Shown one piece after another: positions 7,570-16,599 of a DNA stretch of 64,000 nucleotides. Made by a program: the position numbers and the translations under genes. Origin of the DNA: Lactobacillus sp. ESL0700 (GTDB lineage Bacteria > Bacillota > Bacilli > Lactobacillales > Lactobacillaceae); the NCBI RefSeq assembly GCF_029392095.1, contig NZ_CP113930.1:124001-188000 (forward strand), read 5' to 3'. Below the pieces are notes generated by a model. That model was given only the letters and a program-made list of their open reading frames with translations, ran no database searches and was not told the DNA's origin. Position 1 is the stretch's first letter. Every line of letters begins with the position of its first letter.

Positions 7570-9063
7570 ATGAAGGAAAAAAATATCGATACAGCGTTCT
7601 TTGGCCAACCTAAAGGGTTGTCAACGCTTTTTTTCACTGAAATGTGGGAAAGATTTAGTTATTATGGCATGAGAGCAATTTTATTGTTCTACATGTATTA
7701 TGCAGTAAGCCAGGGCGGTTTGGGCATGAACCAAACCACCGCTGCTTCGGTGATGTCCATTTACGGATCGTTAGTTTACCTGTCCAATATTGTCGGCGGT
7801 TGGTTATCCGACCGGGTCTGGGGTCCGCGTAAGACTGTCTTTATTGGCGGCGTTTTAATTATGCTTGGGCACATCGTGTTGTCCTTGCCGATGGGACTAG
7901 TTGCACTTTATAGTTCAATTGCCTTGATTGTGGCAGGAACGGGATTATTGAAGCCTAATGTTTCTGACATGGTTGGTGGTCTTTACTCTGAAAGCGACCG
8001 TCGCCGTGATGCCGGCTTTAGCATGTTTGTCTTTGGAATTAACTTAGGTTCTGCGATTTCACCAATTTTGGTGCCGTGGGCTGCTAACGGCTTTGGTATG
8101 CACCTATTTGGCAATGAGATGAACTTCCATGCCGGCTTTTCATTAGCCGCAATTGGGATGTTCTTTGGCTTAATGCAGTATTATTTTGGCGGGAAAAAAT
8201 ATCTGTCAAACGATAGCTTATTGCCAACTGACCCAATCGATCATGCCAGCTTAGTTAAAATCTTGCAAAAGTCAGCGCTGGCTGTTGTTGCTGTTGTCGC
8301 ACTATTAGGCATCATGGCAGCTTGCGGTCAATTAAATATTGCCAACATTATCTTATTGATTACAATTGTGGCAATTTTACTACCGATTTATCTGTTTGCA
8401 GTGATGCTCCGTAGTAAAAAGGTAACCAAAGTTGAACATTCACGTGTTCTGGCATACATTCCGCTCTTTATTGCCGCCGCAGTATTCTGGGGGATTGAGG
8501 AGTCCGGTTCAGTTGTCTTGGCCTTGTTTGCGCAAGAGCGGACAGTTCTTCACATTGGCAGCTGGCATTTTGCGGCTGCTAACTTCCAAACACTTAATCC
8601 ACTATTTATCATGATTCTGACGCCATTCTTTGTTTGGCTTTGGAGCAAGTGGAAGAAGCAACCGAGTGCTGCTGGTAAATTTTCATGGGGCTTGATTTTT
8701 GCTGGTTTATCTTATATTGTAATGGCGTTTCCAGGGATGCTCTATGGTACCGCTGGCCGCGTTAGTCCGTTTTGGCTTGTAGGCTCATGGTTTATCGTTG
8801 AAATTGGGGAAATGCTGATTTCACCAATCGGTCTATCAGTTACAACCAAGTTGGCGCCAGCTGCTTACAGCTCACAAATGATGAGTATGTGGTTCTTAGC
8901 CGATGCCGCAGGACAGGCAATTAACTCGCAAATAGTTAAGTACTTCTCTGCTGGTACAGAAATTCAATATTTCTTGATTGTTGGTGGTGTAAGTATCCTG
9001 TTAGGTTTGTTGATGTTCTTTTTAGTTAAGAAAATCGACAGCTTAATGGCCGGTGTTCACTAG
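7570..9063 (+). CDS. dtpT: Di-/tripeptide:proton symporter (POT/PTR family)
   Basis: 497-aa membrane protein of the POT/PTR2 branch of the major facilitator superfamily, which imports di- and tripeptides with protons. The N-terminal ExxER-type motif appears as [15 protein letters not shown] (residues ~19-33), and the second signature [17 protein letters not shown] lies near residue 125. About 14 hydrophobic segments are visible. A TATAAT lies at 7532-7537. The Shine-Dalgarno (AAAGGGG, 7549-7555) is about 14 nt from the ATG, longer than usual, but no better start codon exists. It is next to pepN, so imported peptides are cut by PepN; the two are transcribed separately. Confidence 0.93.
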   Translation: MKEKNIDTAFFGQPKGLSTLFFTEMWERFSYYGMRAILLFYMYYAVSQGGLGMNQTTAASVMSIYGSLVYLSNIVGGWLSDRVWGPRKTVFIGGVLIMLGHIVLSLPMGLVALYSSIALIVAGTGLLKPNVSDMVGGLYSESDRRRDAGFSMFVFGINLGSAISPILVPWAANGFGMHLFGNEMNFHAGFSLAAIGMFFGLMQYYFGGKKYLSNDSLLPTDPIDHASLVKILQKSALAVVAVVALLGIMAACGQLNIANIILLITIVAILLPIYLFAVMLRSKKVTKVEHSRVLAYIPLFIAAAVFWGIEESGSVVLALFAQERTVLHIGSWHFAAANFQTLNPLFIMILTPFFVWLWSKWKKQPSAAGKFSWGLIFAGLSYIVMAFPGMLYGTAGRVSPFWLVGSWFIVEIGEMLISPIGLSVTTKLAPAAYSSQMMSMWFLADAAGQAINSQIVKYFSAGTEIQYFLIVGGVSILLGLLMFFLVKKIDSLMAGVH

Positions 9064-9077
9064 AATTAATCACAAAT

Positions 9078-9117
9078 AAATACCCGTTAGTTCAAATAGC
9101 TAACGGGTATTTTTTTA
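9078..9117 (+). terminator. Terminator after dtpT
   Basis: 13-bp stem AAATACCCGTTAG/CTAACGGGTATTT followed by T-run. Confidence 0.85.
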
Positions 9118-9212
9118 ATTATAAACAATCACGGCTTCATGTTTAATCACGTTGTTTGATCGCACTTGGTTTAATATTGACAAAGCCATGTGAGCAGCCA
9201 CGTAAATATGCC
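9116..9212 (-). pseudogene. L,D-transpeptidase C-terminal relic
   Basis: On the minus strand this 97-nt stretch aligns with the last ~110 nt of the intact L,D-transpeptidase gene (stop at 9997), including the stop codon. It reads AYLRGCSHGFVNIKPSAIKQ, against AYLRGGSHGCVNIKPSEIKQ in the intact copy. The catalytic Cys of SHGC has become Phe, and an 11-nt deletion (after the ACGTTG block) shifts the frame before the final KHEAVIVYN. Similarity stops at about 9212, exactly at the stop codon of the 226-aa gene. It is a decayed paralogue, not a sequencing artefact, because several third-position changes are present. Confidence 0.8.
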
Positions 9213-9892
9213 TAATCTTTGCTTTTGTACTTAATATTAAAGGCAACACGATGAATATTGTTTAATTTGTCTTCAATCGCGTGGATTAGGGACAGCTTTT
9301 GAGTAATTATTTCTTGCTTAGCATCCAAGAATAATTGCTGCTTAGACGTAGCCTGTTCGGCGTATAAATCCGCCAATTCTTGATGTAAATTAGACAACTC
9401 TTGAGCATACGTATTAACATCCTGATAATAACGATTAATAAACACTGAGGTAATGTAATTACGATCAAAGTCATCAAGTTGATAGCTTGCCTTTAACACC
9501 GCGGTTTCCAGGCTATCATACTCTTTAGCATAACGATTATAAGTTAGCGGATAGCATGTAACGCAAGTTCTCTTTTCTTGATCATAAATAATGATTACAG
9601 CGCCACATGTTATCAGCAAATTATTCTTATCATTATCACTCACGGCAAAATCATCGTAATTTTTCAACAAATCGGTTACCCATGACATTACATAAGCATA
9701 ATTGCGTGCTGCATCATGAAAATTTTTCACACCAAAACGTTCTTGGGCTCGATCAATAAAATGATCAGTAATCTTCATATCCTTAGTAAAATCTTCAGCA
9801 ACTGTCTTAATAGCTTGTTCTTGCTTGGCCATTCTTTCTTTGTCTTGATCAAGTAGACGTTGCATTTTTTCAATATTTAAACTTTTAACCAT
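9212..9892 (-). CDS. Unknown 226-aa protein with coiled-coil ends
   Basis: I do not recognise this family. The protein has no signal peptide or membrane segment. Residues ~1-40 and ~165-205 are charged helices with coiled-coil character (LNIEKMQRLLDQDKERMAKQ; LSNLHQELADLYAEQATSKQ). The centre is mixed alpha/beta: KITDHFIDRAQERFGV, then a hydrophobic LLITCGAVIIIYDQ strand pair and TCVTCYPLTYNRY with two Cys. The HFIDRAQERF motif recalls small phage-type or toxin-like proteins, but I cannot support a function. A TATAAT (minus strand, 9929-9924) and GAAAGGGC precede the start. It is monocistronic and wedged between a dead and a live copy of an L,D-transpeptidase 3' end. Confidence 0.75.
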   Translation of the reverse strand: MVKSLNIEKMQRLLDQDKERMAKQEQAIKTVAEDFTKDMKITDHFIDRAQERFGVKNFHDAARNYAYVMSWVTDLLKNYDDFAVSDNDKNNLLITCGAVIIIYDQEKRTCVTCYPLTYNRYAKEYDSLETAVLKASYQLDDFDRNYITSVFINRYYQDVNTYAQELSNLHQELADLYAEQATSKQQLFLDAKQEIITQKLSLIHAIEDKLNNIHRVAFNIKYKSKD

Positions 9893-9996
9893 GAATTAAT
9901 TCAGCCCTTTCTTTTTGGATTTTATTATACCAATTTTACCAATTAAGCAATCCAAATAAATAAAAAGGTTTGCTATAATTATTGATCTTTCAAGGT

Positions 9997-11208
9997 TTAG
10001 TTATAAACAATAACGGCTTCGTGTTTAACAACGTTGTGCCAAACTTGTTTGATCTCACTTGGTTTAATATTGACGCAGCCATGTGAGCCGCCGCGCAAAT
10101 ATGCCTTCTTGCTCCAGTCTGTGCGCCAGCTGGCGTCATGCAAGCCGCAGCCACTTAAAGTAAATGGCATCCAGTACCTAACTTTGGAGGCATACTTAGA
10201 GCCATCATCATTGCGGCCGCGCAGTGTTGCCGGCGACTGCTTATACTGAATGTACCAGACGCCCTGCGGTGTTCTGTTGCCTTTGCCACCGTCTTTAGTT
10301 CCCGTAACAACGTCATTCAGATGGACGGCTAGCTTACCTTTGCGAACAATCCAGACTTCCTGATTTTTAAGAGAAACAACAATATAATTGTCACCAATAC
10401 CGGAATTCTTCTTGCCATAACCAAGGCCGTAAGTGCTGTAACCAAGGCCATAAATGTAATTCTGACCAGCAACTGTCTTAGTCTGATTGAGGTAAGCTTG
10501 CTCAACTGCTGCTTGGGCCTTTTTAACGTAAACACCCCAGCCGTAGCTTTGGTTTTTGACCGTAATCTTGGTGTGGTTAAGTTTATTCTTACTTGGTACG
10601 GCGAACTTGTAGCTCTTGTGAAGAGTGGAAACTTTACTGTCAATTTGGTTAAGTTTGGCCGTTAAATTCTCAACATTAGTAAAGGAATACTTATTATTCT
10701 TGAAAGATAACTGGTTAATCATCTTTTTAGCCGGTAATTTGTAATTTTTGCCAGCGACTTGATAAGTAATGGTTGTCTTACTAATTGCCTTGAACTTTTT
10801 GGCGGCAGCTGATAACTGCTTGAAGTCATAAGTGCGAGTTTGCTTGTCGGGCATTTCTGTATGTTGCTTCTTGAAGTAATCACTTACTGTGTCCGCGTCA
10901 ATTGTGCTGATGCTAGGGTCGCGTTCAATAGTTACCTTGCCGTTTTCAAGTAGCACCATGTTCTTGGCACGAGCATTAATCTTCGTGGTTGCCTTATTGA
11001 CGGTTAAATTGCCAACCTTTACGCCATAAATAGTAACGTTAGGATTAAAGTGGTTGACGGCAAACTCCCGCGCCCGCTTTTGCGAGGCAACATGGTTGTT
11101 ATATAAAACGACACCAAAAATAACACCCAAAATCAAAATAATGCCGACAATAACTAGGTAGAGATTATTGCGGTGATTGTATCTTTTTAAGTTTTTTCGT
11201 GATTGCAT
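9997..11208 (-). CDS. L,D-transpeptidase (YkuD domain, membrane-anchored)
   Basis: 403-aa cell-wall enzyme. A basic N-terminus is followed by one membrane helix (LYLVIVGIILILGVIFGVVL), then a peptidoglycan-binding/PG_binding_4-like domain and a C-terminal YkuD domain. The catalytic region shows the conserved His in SGCGLHDAS, then 20 residues later SHGCVNI with the nucleophilic Cys. L,D-transpeptidases make 3-3 cross-links or attach molecules to meso-DAP-type peptides. The start at 11208 is preferred over an upstream codon at 11265 because GTAGG lies 8 nt before it and the membrane anchor follows at once. A mutated copy of its 3' end lies at 9116-9212. Confidence 0.9.
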   Translation of the reverse strand: MQSRKNLKRYNHRNNLYLVIVGIILILGVIFGVVLYNNHVASQKRAREFAVNHFNPNVTIYGVKVGNLTVNKATTKINARAKNMVLLENGKVTIERDPSISTIDADTVSDYFKKQHTEMPDKQTRTYDFKQLSAAAKKFKAISKTTITYQVAGKNYKLPAKKMINQLSFKNNKYSFTNVENLTAKLNQIDSKVSTLHKSYKFAVPSKNKLNHTKITVKNQSYGWGVYVKKAQAAVEQAYLNQTKTVAGQNYIYGLGYSTYGLGYGKKNSGIGDNYIVVSLKNQEVWIVRKGKLAVHLNDVVTGTKDGGKGNRTPQGVWYIQYKQSPATLRGRNDDGSKYASKVRYWMPFTLSGCGLHDASWRTDWSKKAYLRGGSHGCVNIKPSEIKQVWHNVVKHEAVIVYN

Positions 11209-11352
11209 AAATTTACCTACTATAAATAAAATACTTGTAAGAAGATTGCTGTTACAGTTTATCATCTATTACAAGCATAGTAAAATTCATCAAAAAAGCG
11301 AGTTATCTGCGGTAATAATTCGATGTTTTTTTAATTAATTATAGAATAATTT

Positions 11353-11381
11353 TTGTTAGTTGGGGAAGATTAACTTATAAT
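11353..11381 (+). promoter_or_regulatory. Promoter of the DUF4931 gene
   Basis: TTGTTA (11353-11358), 17-nt spacer, TATAAT (11376-11381). The 158-nt gap between the divergent genes otherwise shows only A/T-rich sequence. Confidence 0.6.
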
Positions 11382-11423
11382 ACATAACATTAGGCCGTAA
11401 ATTATGATTAGAGGAGGAAGAAA

Positions 11424-12227
11424 ATGGAAAATGAACCGTTGGTTTTTGAATTAGGAGTTGCCAAGGGTAAGCCTCATTCATACCGCAAAACACCGCGTAA
11501 GCCGGTTTGTCCATTTTGTGCTGTTGACCAATTAACCGATATTTACGAAAAGCAGGGAGAAATGATCTGGCTGCATAATAAATTTCCGACTTTACGCGAT
11601 ACGGTCCAGACAGTTTTGATTGAGTCGAGCGACCATAATGGCGATATTGCTAACTATGCCCCAGATGATAACCGCAGGCTCATGCGCTTTGCTCTTGCAT
11701 GTTTTAAGCAAATGAATGATAGCGGCGAGTATCAATCTGTCTTGTGGTATAAAAATTACGGCCCGCGCTCCGGCGGTTCTCTTGAGCATCCGCACATGCA
11801 GCTAGTTGGATTAAAGCATCTGGATGGATACAAGTATATTCATCCAGATAATTTTGCTGGGATTTCTGTATTCAATAATCAAGAAGTTGAGGTCAATATT
11901 GCCACACATCCTGTCCAAGGCTATGACGAGTTAAACATTAACTTACTTAGCTCGTCGGGGCTTGACCTGTGGGCAGATTGGATCCAGAGCGGGGTTAAGT
12001 ACATGCTCAACGTGATGTTTAACGGCCGCTGTACGTCGTACAACTTATTCTTTTATCCGCGTGAAGATGGCGGTATTTGTGCCAAATTGATTTCGCGCTT
12101 TGAAGCACCGGCGTATTTTGTTGGCTATAAATTATCTCAAGTTGATGATGAGCAGACGCTGCAGCAGGAGGCTAAGCAATTCCGCCGCTTTTTTGATAAT
12201 GGTTCAAACACAAATTATGAAAAATAA
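11424..12227 (+). CDS. DUF4931 family protein (GalT/HIT-like)
   Basis: 267-aa cytosolic protein related to galactose-1-phosphate uridylyltransferase and HIT hydrolases. It has a zinc-type CPFC motif near residue 30 and an HPHMQ motif (residue ~128, in GGSLEHPHMQLVG), equivalent to the HPH active site of GalT. The rest matches the DUF4931 proteins found next to many lactobacillar genes. Nucleotide transfer or hydrolysis on a small phosphate ester is likely by homology; the substrate is unknown. RBS AGAGGAGGAAG precedes the ATG. The following hydrolase gene starts inside its last codons. Confidence 0.8.
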   Translation: MENEPLVFELGVAKGKPHSYRKTPRKPVCPFCAVDQLTDIYEKQGEMIWLHNKFPTLRDTVQTVLIESSDHNGDIANYAPDDNRRLMRFALACFKQMNDSGEYQSVLWYKNYGPRSGGSLEHPHMQLVGLKHLDGYKYIHPDNFAGISVFNNQEVEVNIATHPVQGYDELNINLLSSSGLDLWADWIQSGVKYMLNVMFNGRCTSYNLFFYPREDGGICAKLISRFEAPAYFVGYKLSQVDDEQTLQQEAKQFRRFFDNGSNTNYEK

Positions 12228-13182
12228 AATAATCAAAATAGTTGGTTCAAGTATAGTTTTAAAGGAAGCAACGCGGTTAGTTTATGGTCGCAGCCTAAGT
12301 AGCTTATTAGTAGAACAGGCATTGCAACTCGTAAAGCCATTTCCTGAAGTAACTGCCGAGAGCTATCAAGTTGCGATGAAGACAGGCAATCTGCCGTACG
12401 AAATACCAGCTTATGCTGTCAAAATGGGTTTTAGGCCCTGGCTGAAGCGTGAGGATGTTGTTAGCCTAACTAAAGATGCGCGTGCACATGATAGGGTTAT
12501 TTTCTACTTGCACGGTGGCGGTTTTTGGCAGCAGCCAACCCTCTTTCATTATCATTTTTTGGCAAAACTTGCCTGTAAATTGCAAGCAGAAATTGTCATG
12601 CCAATTTATCCCAAAATTCCGGTGTTTACAGCGCAAGACATTAATCAAATGGTCTTAGATGTATACCGACTGTTGTGTCAAAAGTATCCTAAAGATACGC
12701 AAATTATTCTGATGGGTGATTCAGCAGGTGGCGGCTTGGCTTTGGCGATGCTTGAGCAACTGACAAAATTGAAATTGCCGCAACCACAACAAGCATTTTT
12801 ATTTTCGCCTTGGCTCGATGTCCGTACTGATGATCCCCAGATGAAATTAATTCAGCCTAATGATCATCTTTTGAAAATAGCTGACTTGCAGTTGCGCGGG
12901 CGGTTATATGCCAGAAAGCTTAGTAATAGTGTGTTGGCTAGACCACTTTTAGGGGATTTAAGTAATTTGCCCCCGATTGTGGCTTTTACCGGGACACATG
13001 ATATTTTAAATGTTGATGCGCAAAAACTACAAAAAAGGGCTACGGAAACAAATTCAAATATTGCAGTTATTACATATGCACAAATGGATCATGATTTTAT
13101 TTTGTTCCCAATACCAGAAGCGCGTCAGGCAACAGCTAAAGTCGTCGATTTGGTTAAAAAACCAATTTGTGTTAATAAATAA
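12217..13182 (+). CDS. Alpha/beta hydrolase fold-3 (hormone-sensitive lipase-like esterase)
   Basis: 321-aa esterase with the HSL-family oxyanion motif HGGGFW and nucleophile elbow GDSAGGGLA (Ser169), an acidic residue in GTHDIL and His in DHDF. It probably hydrolyses short-chain acyl esters in the cytosol. The start is the ATG at 12217, overlapping the end of the preceding gene by 11 nt; no Shine-Dalgarno sequence is visible, so initiation probably depends on translational coupling. An in-frame ATG at 12199 is possible; the much longer open frame back to 12100 is out-of-frame shadow of the DUF4931 gene. Confidence 0.85.
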   Translation: MKNKIIKIVGSSIVLKEATRLVYGRSLSSLLVEQALQLVKPFPEVTAESYQVAMKTGNLPYEIPAYAVKMGFRPWLKREDVVSLTKDARAHDRVIFYLHGGGFWQQPTLFHYHFLAKLACKLQAEIVMPIYPKIPVFTAQDINQMVLDVYRLLCQKYPKDTQIILMGDSAGGGLALAMLEQLTKLKLPQPQQAFLFSPWLDVRTDDPQMKLIQPNDHLLKIADLQLRGRLYARKLSNSVLARPLLGDLSNLPPIVAFTGTHDILNVDAQKLQKRATETNSNIAVITYAQMDHDFILFPIPEARQATAKVVDLVKKPICVNK

Positions 13183-13225
13183 TTATTTTATAATATGCTT
13201 TAAACTGTTTATTAAGGAGAAACAT

Positions 13226-13837
13226 ATGCACAGAAAAGAAACTCGTAATTTAGCGATTACCGCCGTATTTGTTGCAATTTTTTTATTACAAACCTTCGTT
13301 CCTAATATTGGTTATATCCGGATTTTGCCAACATTACCGGCAATCACAACTGTTCCACTGACGGTGGCCGTTTATTCCTTATTAATGGGACCTAAGGCGG
13401 GGACACTCTTTGGCCTTTTCTGGGGATTATTGCGATTATTTCAGGCATACACACAGCCGGGAGATATTGTCAGCTTGATGTTGTTTCAGAATGTCTTTAT
13501 TTCTCTAGTGCCAAGCATTCTAGCAGGACTATTTCCGGGATTAGTTGGCCGCTTATTTGAACATAAGTCGGGTAAGGCGCGCGAACTAGGATACATTTTA
13601 GCTGGGGCAGTCACGTCTTTGACCAACACTGTCGTGGTAATCTTACTGACAAGTATTATTTTTATGGGTAATGGTAAATTGGCAGCAAGCATGGGTCACT
13701 TTGCGCCGGGGACACCATTAATTATGATTTTAATTTTGGCATTAGGGATGAATGGCTTAATTGAAGCCATCTTCACCGCAGTTGTCACGCCGATTATTGT
13801 TACCCCAATGAAGACAGTCATGAAAAAGTTGCGGTAA
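13226..13837 (+). CDS. ECF transporter S-component (possibly pantothenate-type, PanT)
   Basis: 203-aa, six-helix membrane protein of the energy-coupling-factor substrate-binding family. It starts with HRKETRNLAITAVFVAIFLL and carries GPKAGTLFGLFWGLLRLFQA, in which the Gly-rich helix packs against EcfT. The shared EcfA/A'/T module is not in this window. The pattern is closest to what I recall for PanT-like proteins importing pantothenate, and a pantothenate kinase gene (coaA) lies 20 kb downstream, but the vitamin cannot be proven from sequence. AAGGAG lies 7 nt before the ATG at 13226; the open frame further upstream is a shadow. Confidence 0.75.
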   Translation: MHRKETRNLAITAVFVAIFLLQTFVPNIGYIRILPTLPAITTVPLTVAVYSLLMGPKAGTLFGLFWGLLRLFQAYTQPGDIVSLMLFQNVFISLVPSILAGLFPGLVGRLFEHKSGKARELGYILAGAVTSLTNTVVVILLTSIIFMGNGKLAASMGHFAPGTPLIMILILALGMNGLIEAIFTAVVTPIIVTPMKTVMKKLR

Positions 13838-13884
13838 CAAAGGTGCAATCTTGCAAGATGACGATGATGATTAAATAATTACTA

Positions 13885-13931
13885 AAAAAGATAAGTCTTT
13901 CTAAAGAAATTGAAGGATTTGTCTTTTTTTT
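13885..13931 (+). terminator. Imperfect terminator
   Basis: Stem of AAAGATAAGTCTTTC with GAAGGATTTGTCTTT (several wobble/mismatch pairs) followed by a T-run. Confidence 0.6.
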
Positions 13932-13940
13932 GATTATTAT

Positions 13941-13985
13941 TTGACATTTTGTTGGTCGACATACTATTGTATTAGTCAGATAGTA
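13941..13985 (+). promoter_or_regulatory. Promoter and inverted repeat upstream of BceAB-like operon
   Basis: TTGACA (13941-13946), 18-nt spacer and TATTGT (13965-13970). An inverted repeat TACTAT (13962-13967) / ATAGTA (13980-13985) with a 12-nt spacer overlaps the -10 and start region and is a candidate operator. No regulator gene for it is adjacent. Confidence 0.5.
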
Positions 13986-14012
13986 CAGACAAATTTTTAA
14001 AGAGGATGAATT

Positions 14013-14762
14013 ATGACTGAAATTTTACGGGTAGATCAAGCTACTAAAACCTACGGTAAACGTGGTGAAAAGCAATATCAAGCACTAAAGGGGATTAACT
14101 TTGGTGTTGATGCCGGTGAGTTTGTTGCAATCATGGGTGCGTCAGGTTCTGGTAAGACGACGCTGCTGAATATTTTGTCGACCTTGGACAAGCCAACCAC
14201 GGGTCATGTGTTTATTAACCACGAAGATATCAGCACCTTAAATGCAAATCAGATGGCAGACTTTAGAAGTAAGCAGATTGGGTTTATTTTTCAAGATTTT
14301 AACTTATTGGAGAACTTGACTAACCGCGAAAATATTGCATTGCCGTTAACTTTACAAGGGATGTCAGCACGTAAAATCGACCCGCTAGTTGATAAGATTG
14401 CTGCAAGATTGGGTATTAAAGAAATTTTAGCCAAATATCCAGCGCAATTATCTGGTGGTCAAAAGCAGAGAGTTGCTTCAGCGCGGGCCTTAGTCCATGA
14501 ACCAGCAATCTTACTAGCTGATGAACCAACTGGGGCCCTGGATTCAAGTAGCGCGCGTGAATTGCTCGACACGATGGCCGATTTGAACCAAAAAGACGGT
14601 GTAACCACGTTGATGGTAACTCACGACCCGTTTTCTGCTAGTTTTGCTAACCGGATTTTATTTATTAAAGACGGTAAAATCGGCGAGCAAATCTTGAAGG
14701 GTGAGATGTCACGGCAGGACTTTTATCATATGTTAATTGATCATTTGGGCACCGAAGAATAG
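14013..14762 (+). CDS. ABC transporter ATP-binding protein (BceA/MacB-like)
   Basis: 249-aa ATPase with Walker A GASGSGKTT (residue ~44), Q-loop in FIFQDFNLLENL, signature LSGGQKQR and Walker B ILLADEPTGALD. The insertion after the Q-loop and the overall match place it in the BceA type, which drives antimicrobial-peptide sensing and resistance transporters. It is followed 10 nt later by two permease genes. No histidine kinase or response regulator of BceRS type is adjacent, so sensing would have to be encoded elsewhere. Confidence 0.9.
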   Translation: MTEILRVDQATKTYGKRGEKQYQALKGINFGVDAGEFVAIMGASGSGKTTLLNILSTLDKPTTGHVFINHEDISTLNANQMADFRSKQIGFIFQDFNLLENLTNRENIALPLTLQGMSARKIDPLVDKIAARLGIKEILAKYPAQLSGGQKQRVASARALVHEPAILLADEPTGALDSSSARELLDTMADLNQKDGVTTLMVTHDPFSASFANRILFIKDGKIGEQILKGEMSRQDFYHMLIDHLGTEE

Positions 14763-14772
14763 GGAGCAAAAC

Positions 14773-16581
14773 ATGATTTGGAAATTATCTTTAACGGGGA
14801 TTAAGAGCCGGTTTAAAGACTATCTTGTTTTGTTTTCGGGATTAGTTGTTGCCAGCATGATCTTTTACATGTTCTTGACTTTAGCAATTAATCCTGCTTT
14901 TTTAAAAAATAATGCTGGGATATTAGAAGACAATTTACTTACTTATATTTTTGGCTTTGGCATTGTTCTGCTCTTGATTATTACTGTTGTGTATCTAGTT
15001 TATGCAAACATGTTTTTGCTTAGTATGCGTAAGCATGATTACGGCATGTTTCTGACTTTAGGAGCTAAAAGTTCCCGCATTGGTCTGCTCATTTTTTGTG
15101 AAACGATTATTACGGGAATGCTAGCAGCCGCACTAGGTATAATACTTGGCTTTGGCTTAACCGCAATAGTTGGGCACTTATTAATTGGCAAGATGGGCTT
15201 AGTAATTACACATTTTCAAGTAGTTTTACCAAGTGCAATTTTGTGGACGCTAGTTTTCTTTGTCATTGTTTTCCTTTTAGGAGCATTGCGAAACGTATTT
15301 AAGCTGACACATACGAAAGTAATTGACTTGCTGCATGAGGATCAAGAACCGGTAAAGTTTAGTCATCGTCCAGTTTTGCATTTAATTGAGGCAGTTTTAG
15401 GGTTACTGCTTCTGGCAATTGGCTACTGGATTATGCAAAAACATGGTGTAGATCCGTTTAATGTAATTCCTATTGCCTTAGTGACGATTGTTGCGGGATC
15501 ATATTTTGTTTTAAATTCTTTGTTTACGGCAATTATTAGTTCGCTGATTAAGCGGCACAGTTTTTCTTATCATGGCTTGCGCATGTTCACTCTGGGACAG
15601 CTTAAGTTTCGCTTGCATGATTATACTAAAATTCTAACGGTAATTTCGCTGCTGTTTGCTTTAGCCCTAGGTGCAATTACTGTCGGGCTGAACTTTAATT
15701 CGGAAAAAGAAATGGCTAAGTCGATTGCTTACTACGACGTCACTGTAAGCAGTAAATCTTCAGCTGTTCAGAAAGAGTTAGCCAAGGTATCAATCAAGTC
15801 TGAGCAAACTTATCATTATACAGAAACTAAACATGATCTGTATTTTAACCAAGCAGAATTTGAAAATAAGCAAATTAAAACTGTCGAGCCGAAAGAGCAG
15901 AGTGATAATATCGCTTGGACTGAAAAGACACTGCCAACAAGTCAGCTTGATCGACCAGGTACTGAGGCCAACAATAAATTTGGTAATTTAGTTCCTAATG
16001 GTGTTGAAAAAAAGATCCGTTTGGTGTCGCAAGCTACTTTAGCTAAAGTTAAGGGCCAACAAAAGTTTGTGTCTTTAATTAAGGTCAAAGATTTTGACAA
16101 AGATTTTCCGATTTTACTTAAAATTGAGCAGCTGGAAAAGAAAGAAACACCTGCATATAGCATGATTTCTAATAATAGTAAGTCGCATTACTATCAAGGA
16201 ATACTAGGAATGGTCAGCGGCTTTGAGTTCATGGGCTTTTTCTTAGGCTTAGCGTTCTTAACGATGCTTGCTTCAACCTTGATGTTTAAGGTTTTGAGCA
16301 GTGCTGCTAGTGACAAATTGCGATATCAGATGCTCTTTAAGATAGGTGCACGTCGGCGAATTTTAAAGCGGTCGGTTGCTGAAGAAATTGGCACGCTGTT
16401 CTTGATACCTGGTGTTCTAGGCGTTATTGATGTTCTGTTTGGATTACAGTTATTTAGAACAATTTTATACCACCCGTATGCCGGAATTTGGCTGCCATTC
16501 ACTATTTTTATTGTTTTGTATTTCTTCTATTATGTTTTGACAGTTCACCTTTATGAAAAAATCGTGCTGGCAAAAAATTAG
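14773..16581 (+). CDS. BceB-like FtsX-family ABC permease (copy 1)
   Basis: 602-aa permease with about ten membrane segments and a large extracytoplasmic domain (residues ~310-480) between helices 7 and 8, the BceB architecture. The start at 14773 follows AGGGAGC; the frame is open to 14737 inside the ATPase gene, but that part is shadow. It is paralogous to the next gene: the first 35 residues are nearly identical and the C-terminal FtsX domain (GFEFMGFFLG) is conserved, whereas the extracytoplasmic domain is more diverged. The extracytoplasmic domain is where ligands are contacted in this family. Confidence 0.9.
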   Translation: MIWKLSLTGIKSRFKDYLVLFSGLVVASMIFYMFLTLAINPAFLKNNAGILEDNLLTYIFGFGIVLLLIITVVYLVYANMFLLSMRKHDYGMFLTLGAKSSRIGLLIFCETIITGMLAAALGIILGFGLTAIVGHLLIGKMGLVITHFQVVLPSAILWTLVFFVIVFLLGALRNVFKLTHTKVIDLLHEDQEPVKFSHRPVLHLIEAVLGLLLLAIGYWIMQKHGVDPFNVIPIALVTIVAGSYFVLNSLFTAIISSLIKRHSFSYHGLRMFTLGQLKFRLHDYTKILTVISLLFALALGAITVGLNFNSEKEMAKSIAYYDVTVSSKSSAVQKELAKVSIKSEQTYHYTETKHDLYFNQAEFENKQIKTVEPKEQSDNIAWTEKTLPTSQLDRPGTEANNKFGNLVPNGVEKKIRLVSQATLAKVKGQQKFVSLIKVKDFDKDFPILLKIEQLEKKETPAYSMISNNSKSHYYQGILGMVSGFEFMGFFLGLAFLTMLASTLMFKVLSSAASDKLRYQMLFKIGARRRILKRSVAEEIGTLFLIPGVLGVIDVLFGLQLFRTILYHPYAGIWLPFTIFIVLYFFYYVLTVHLYEKIVLAKN

Positions 16582-16599
16582 GGAGAGGATAAAGGTTTT

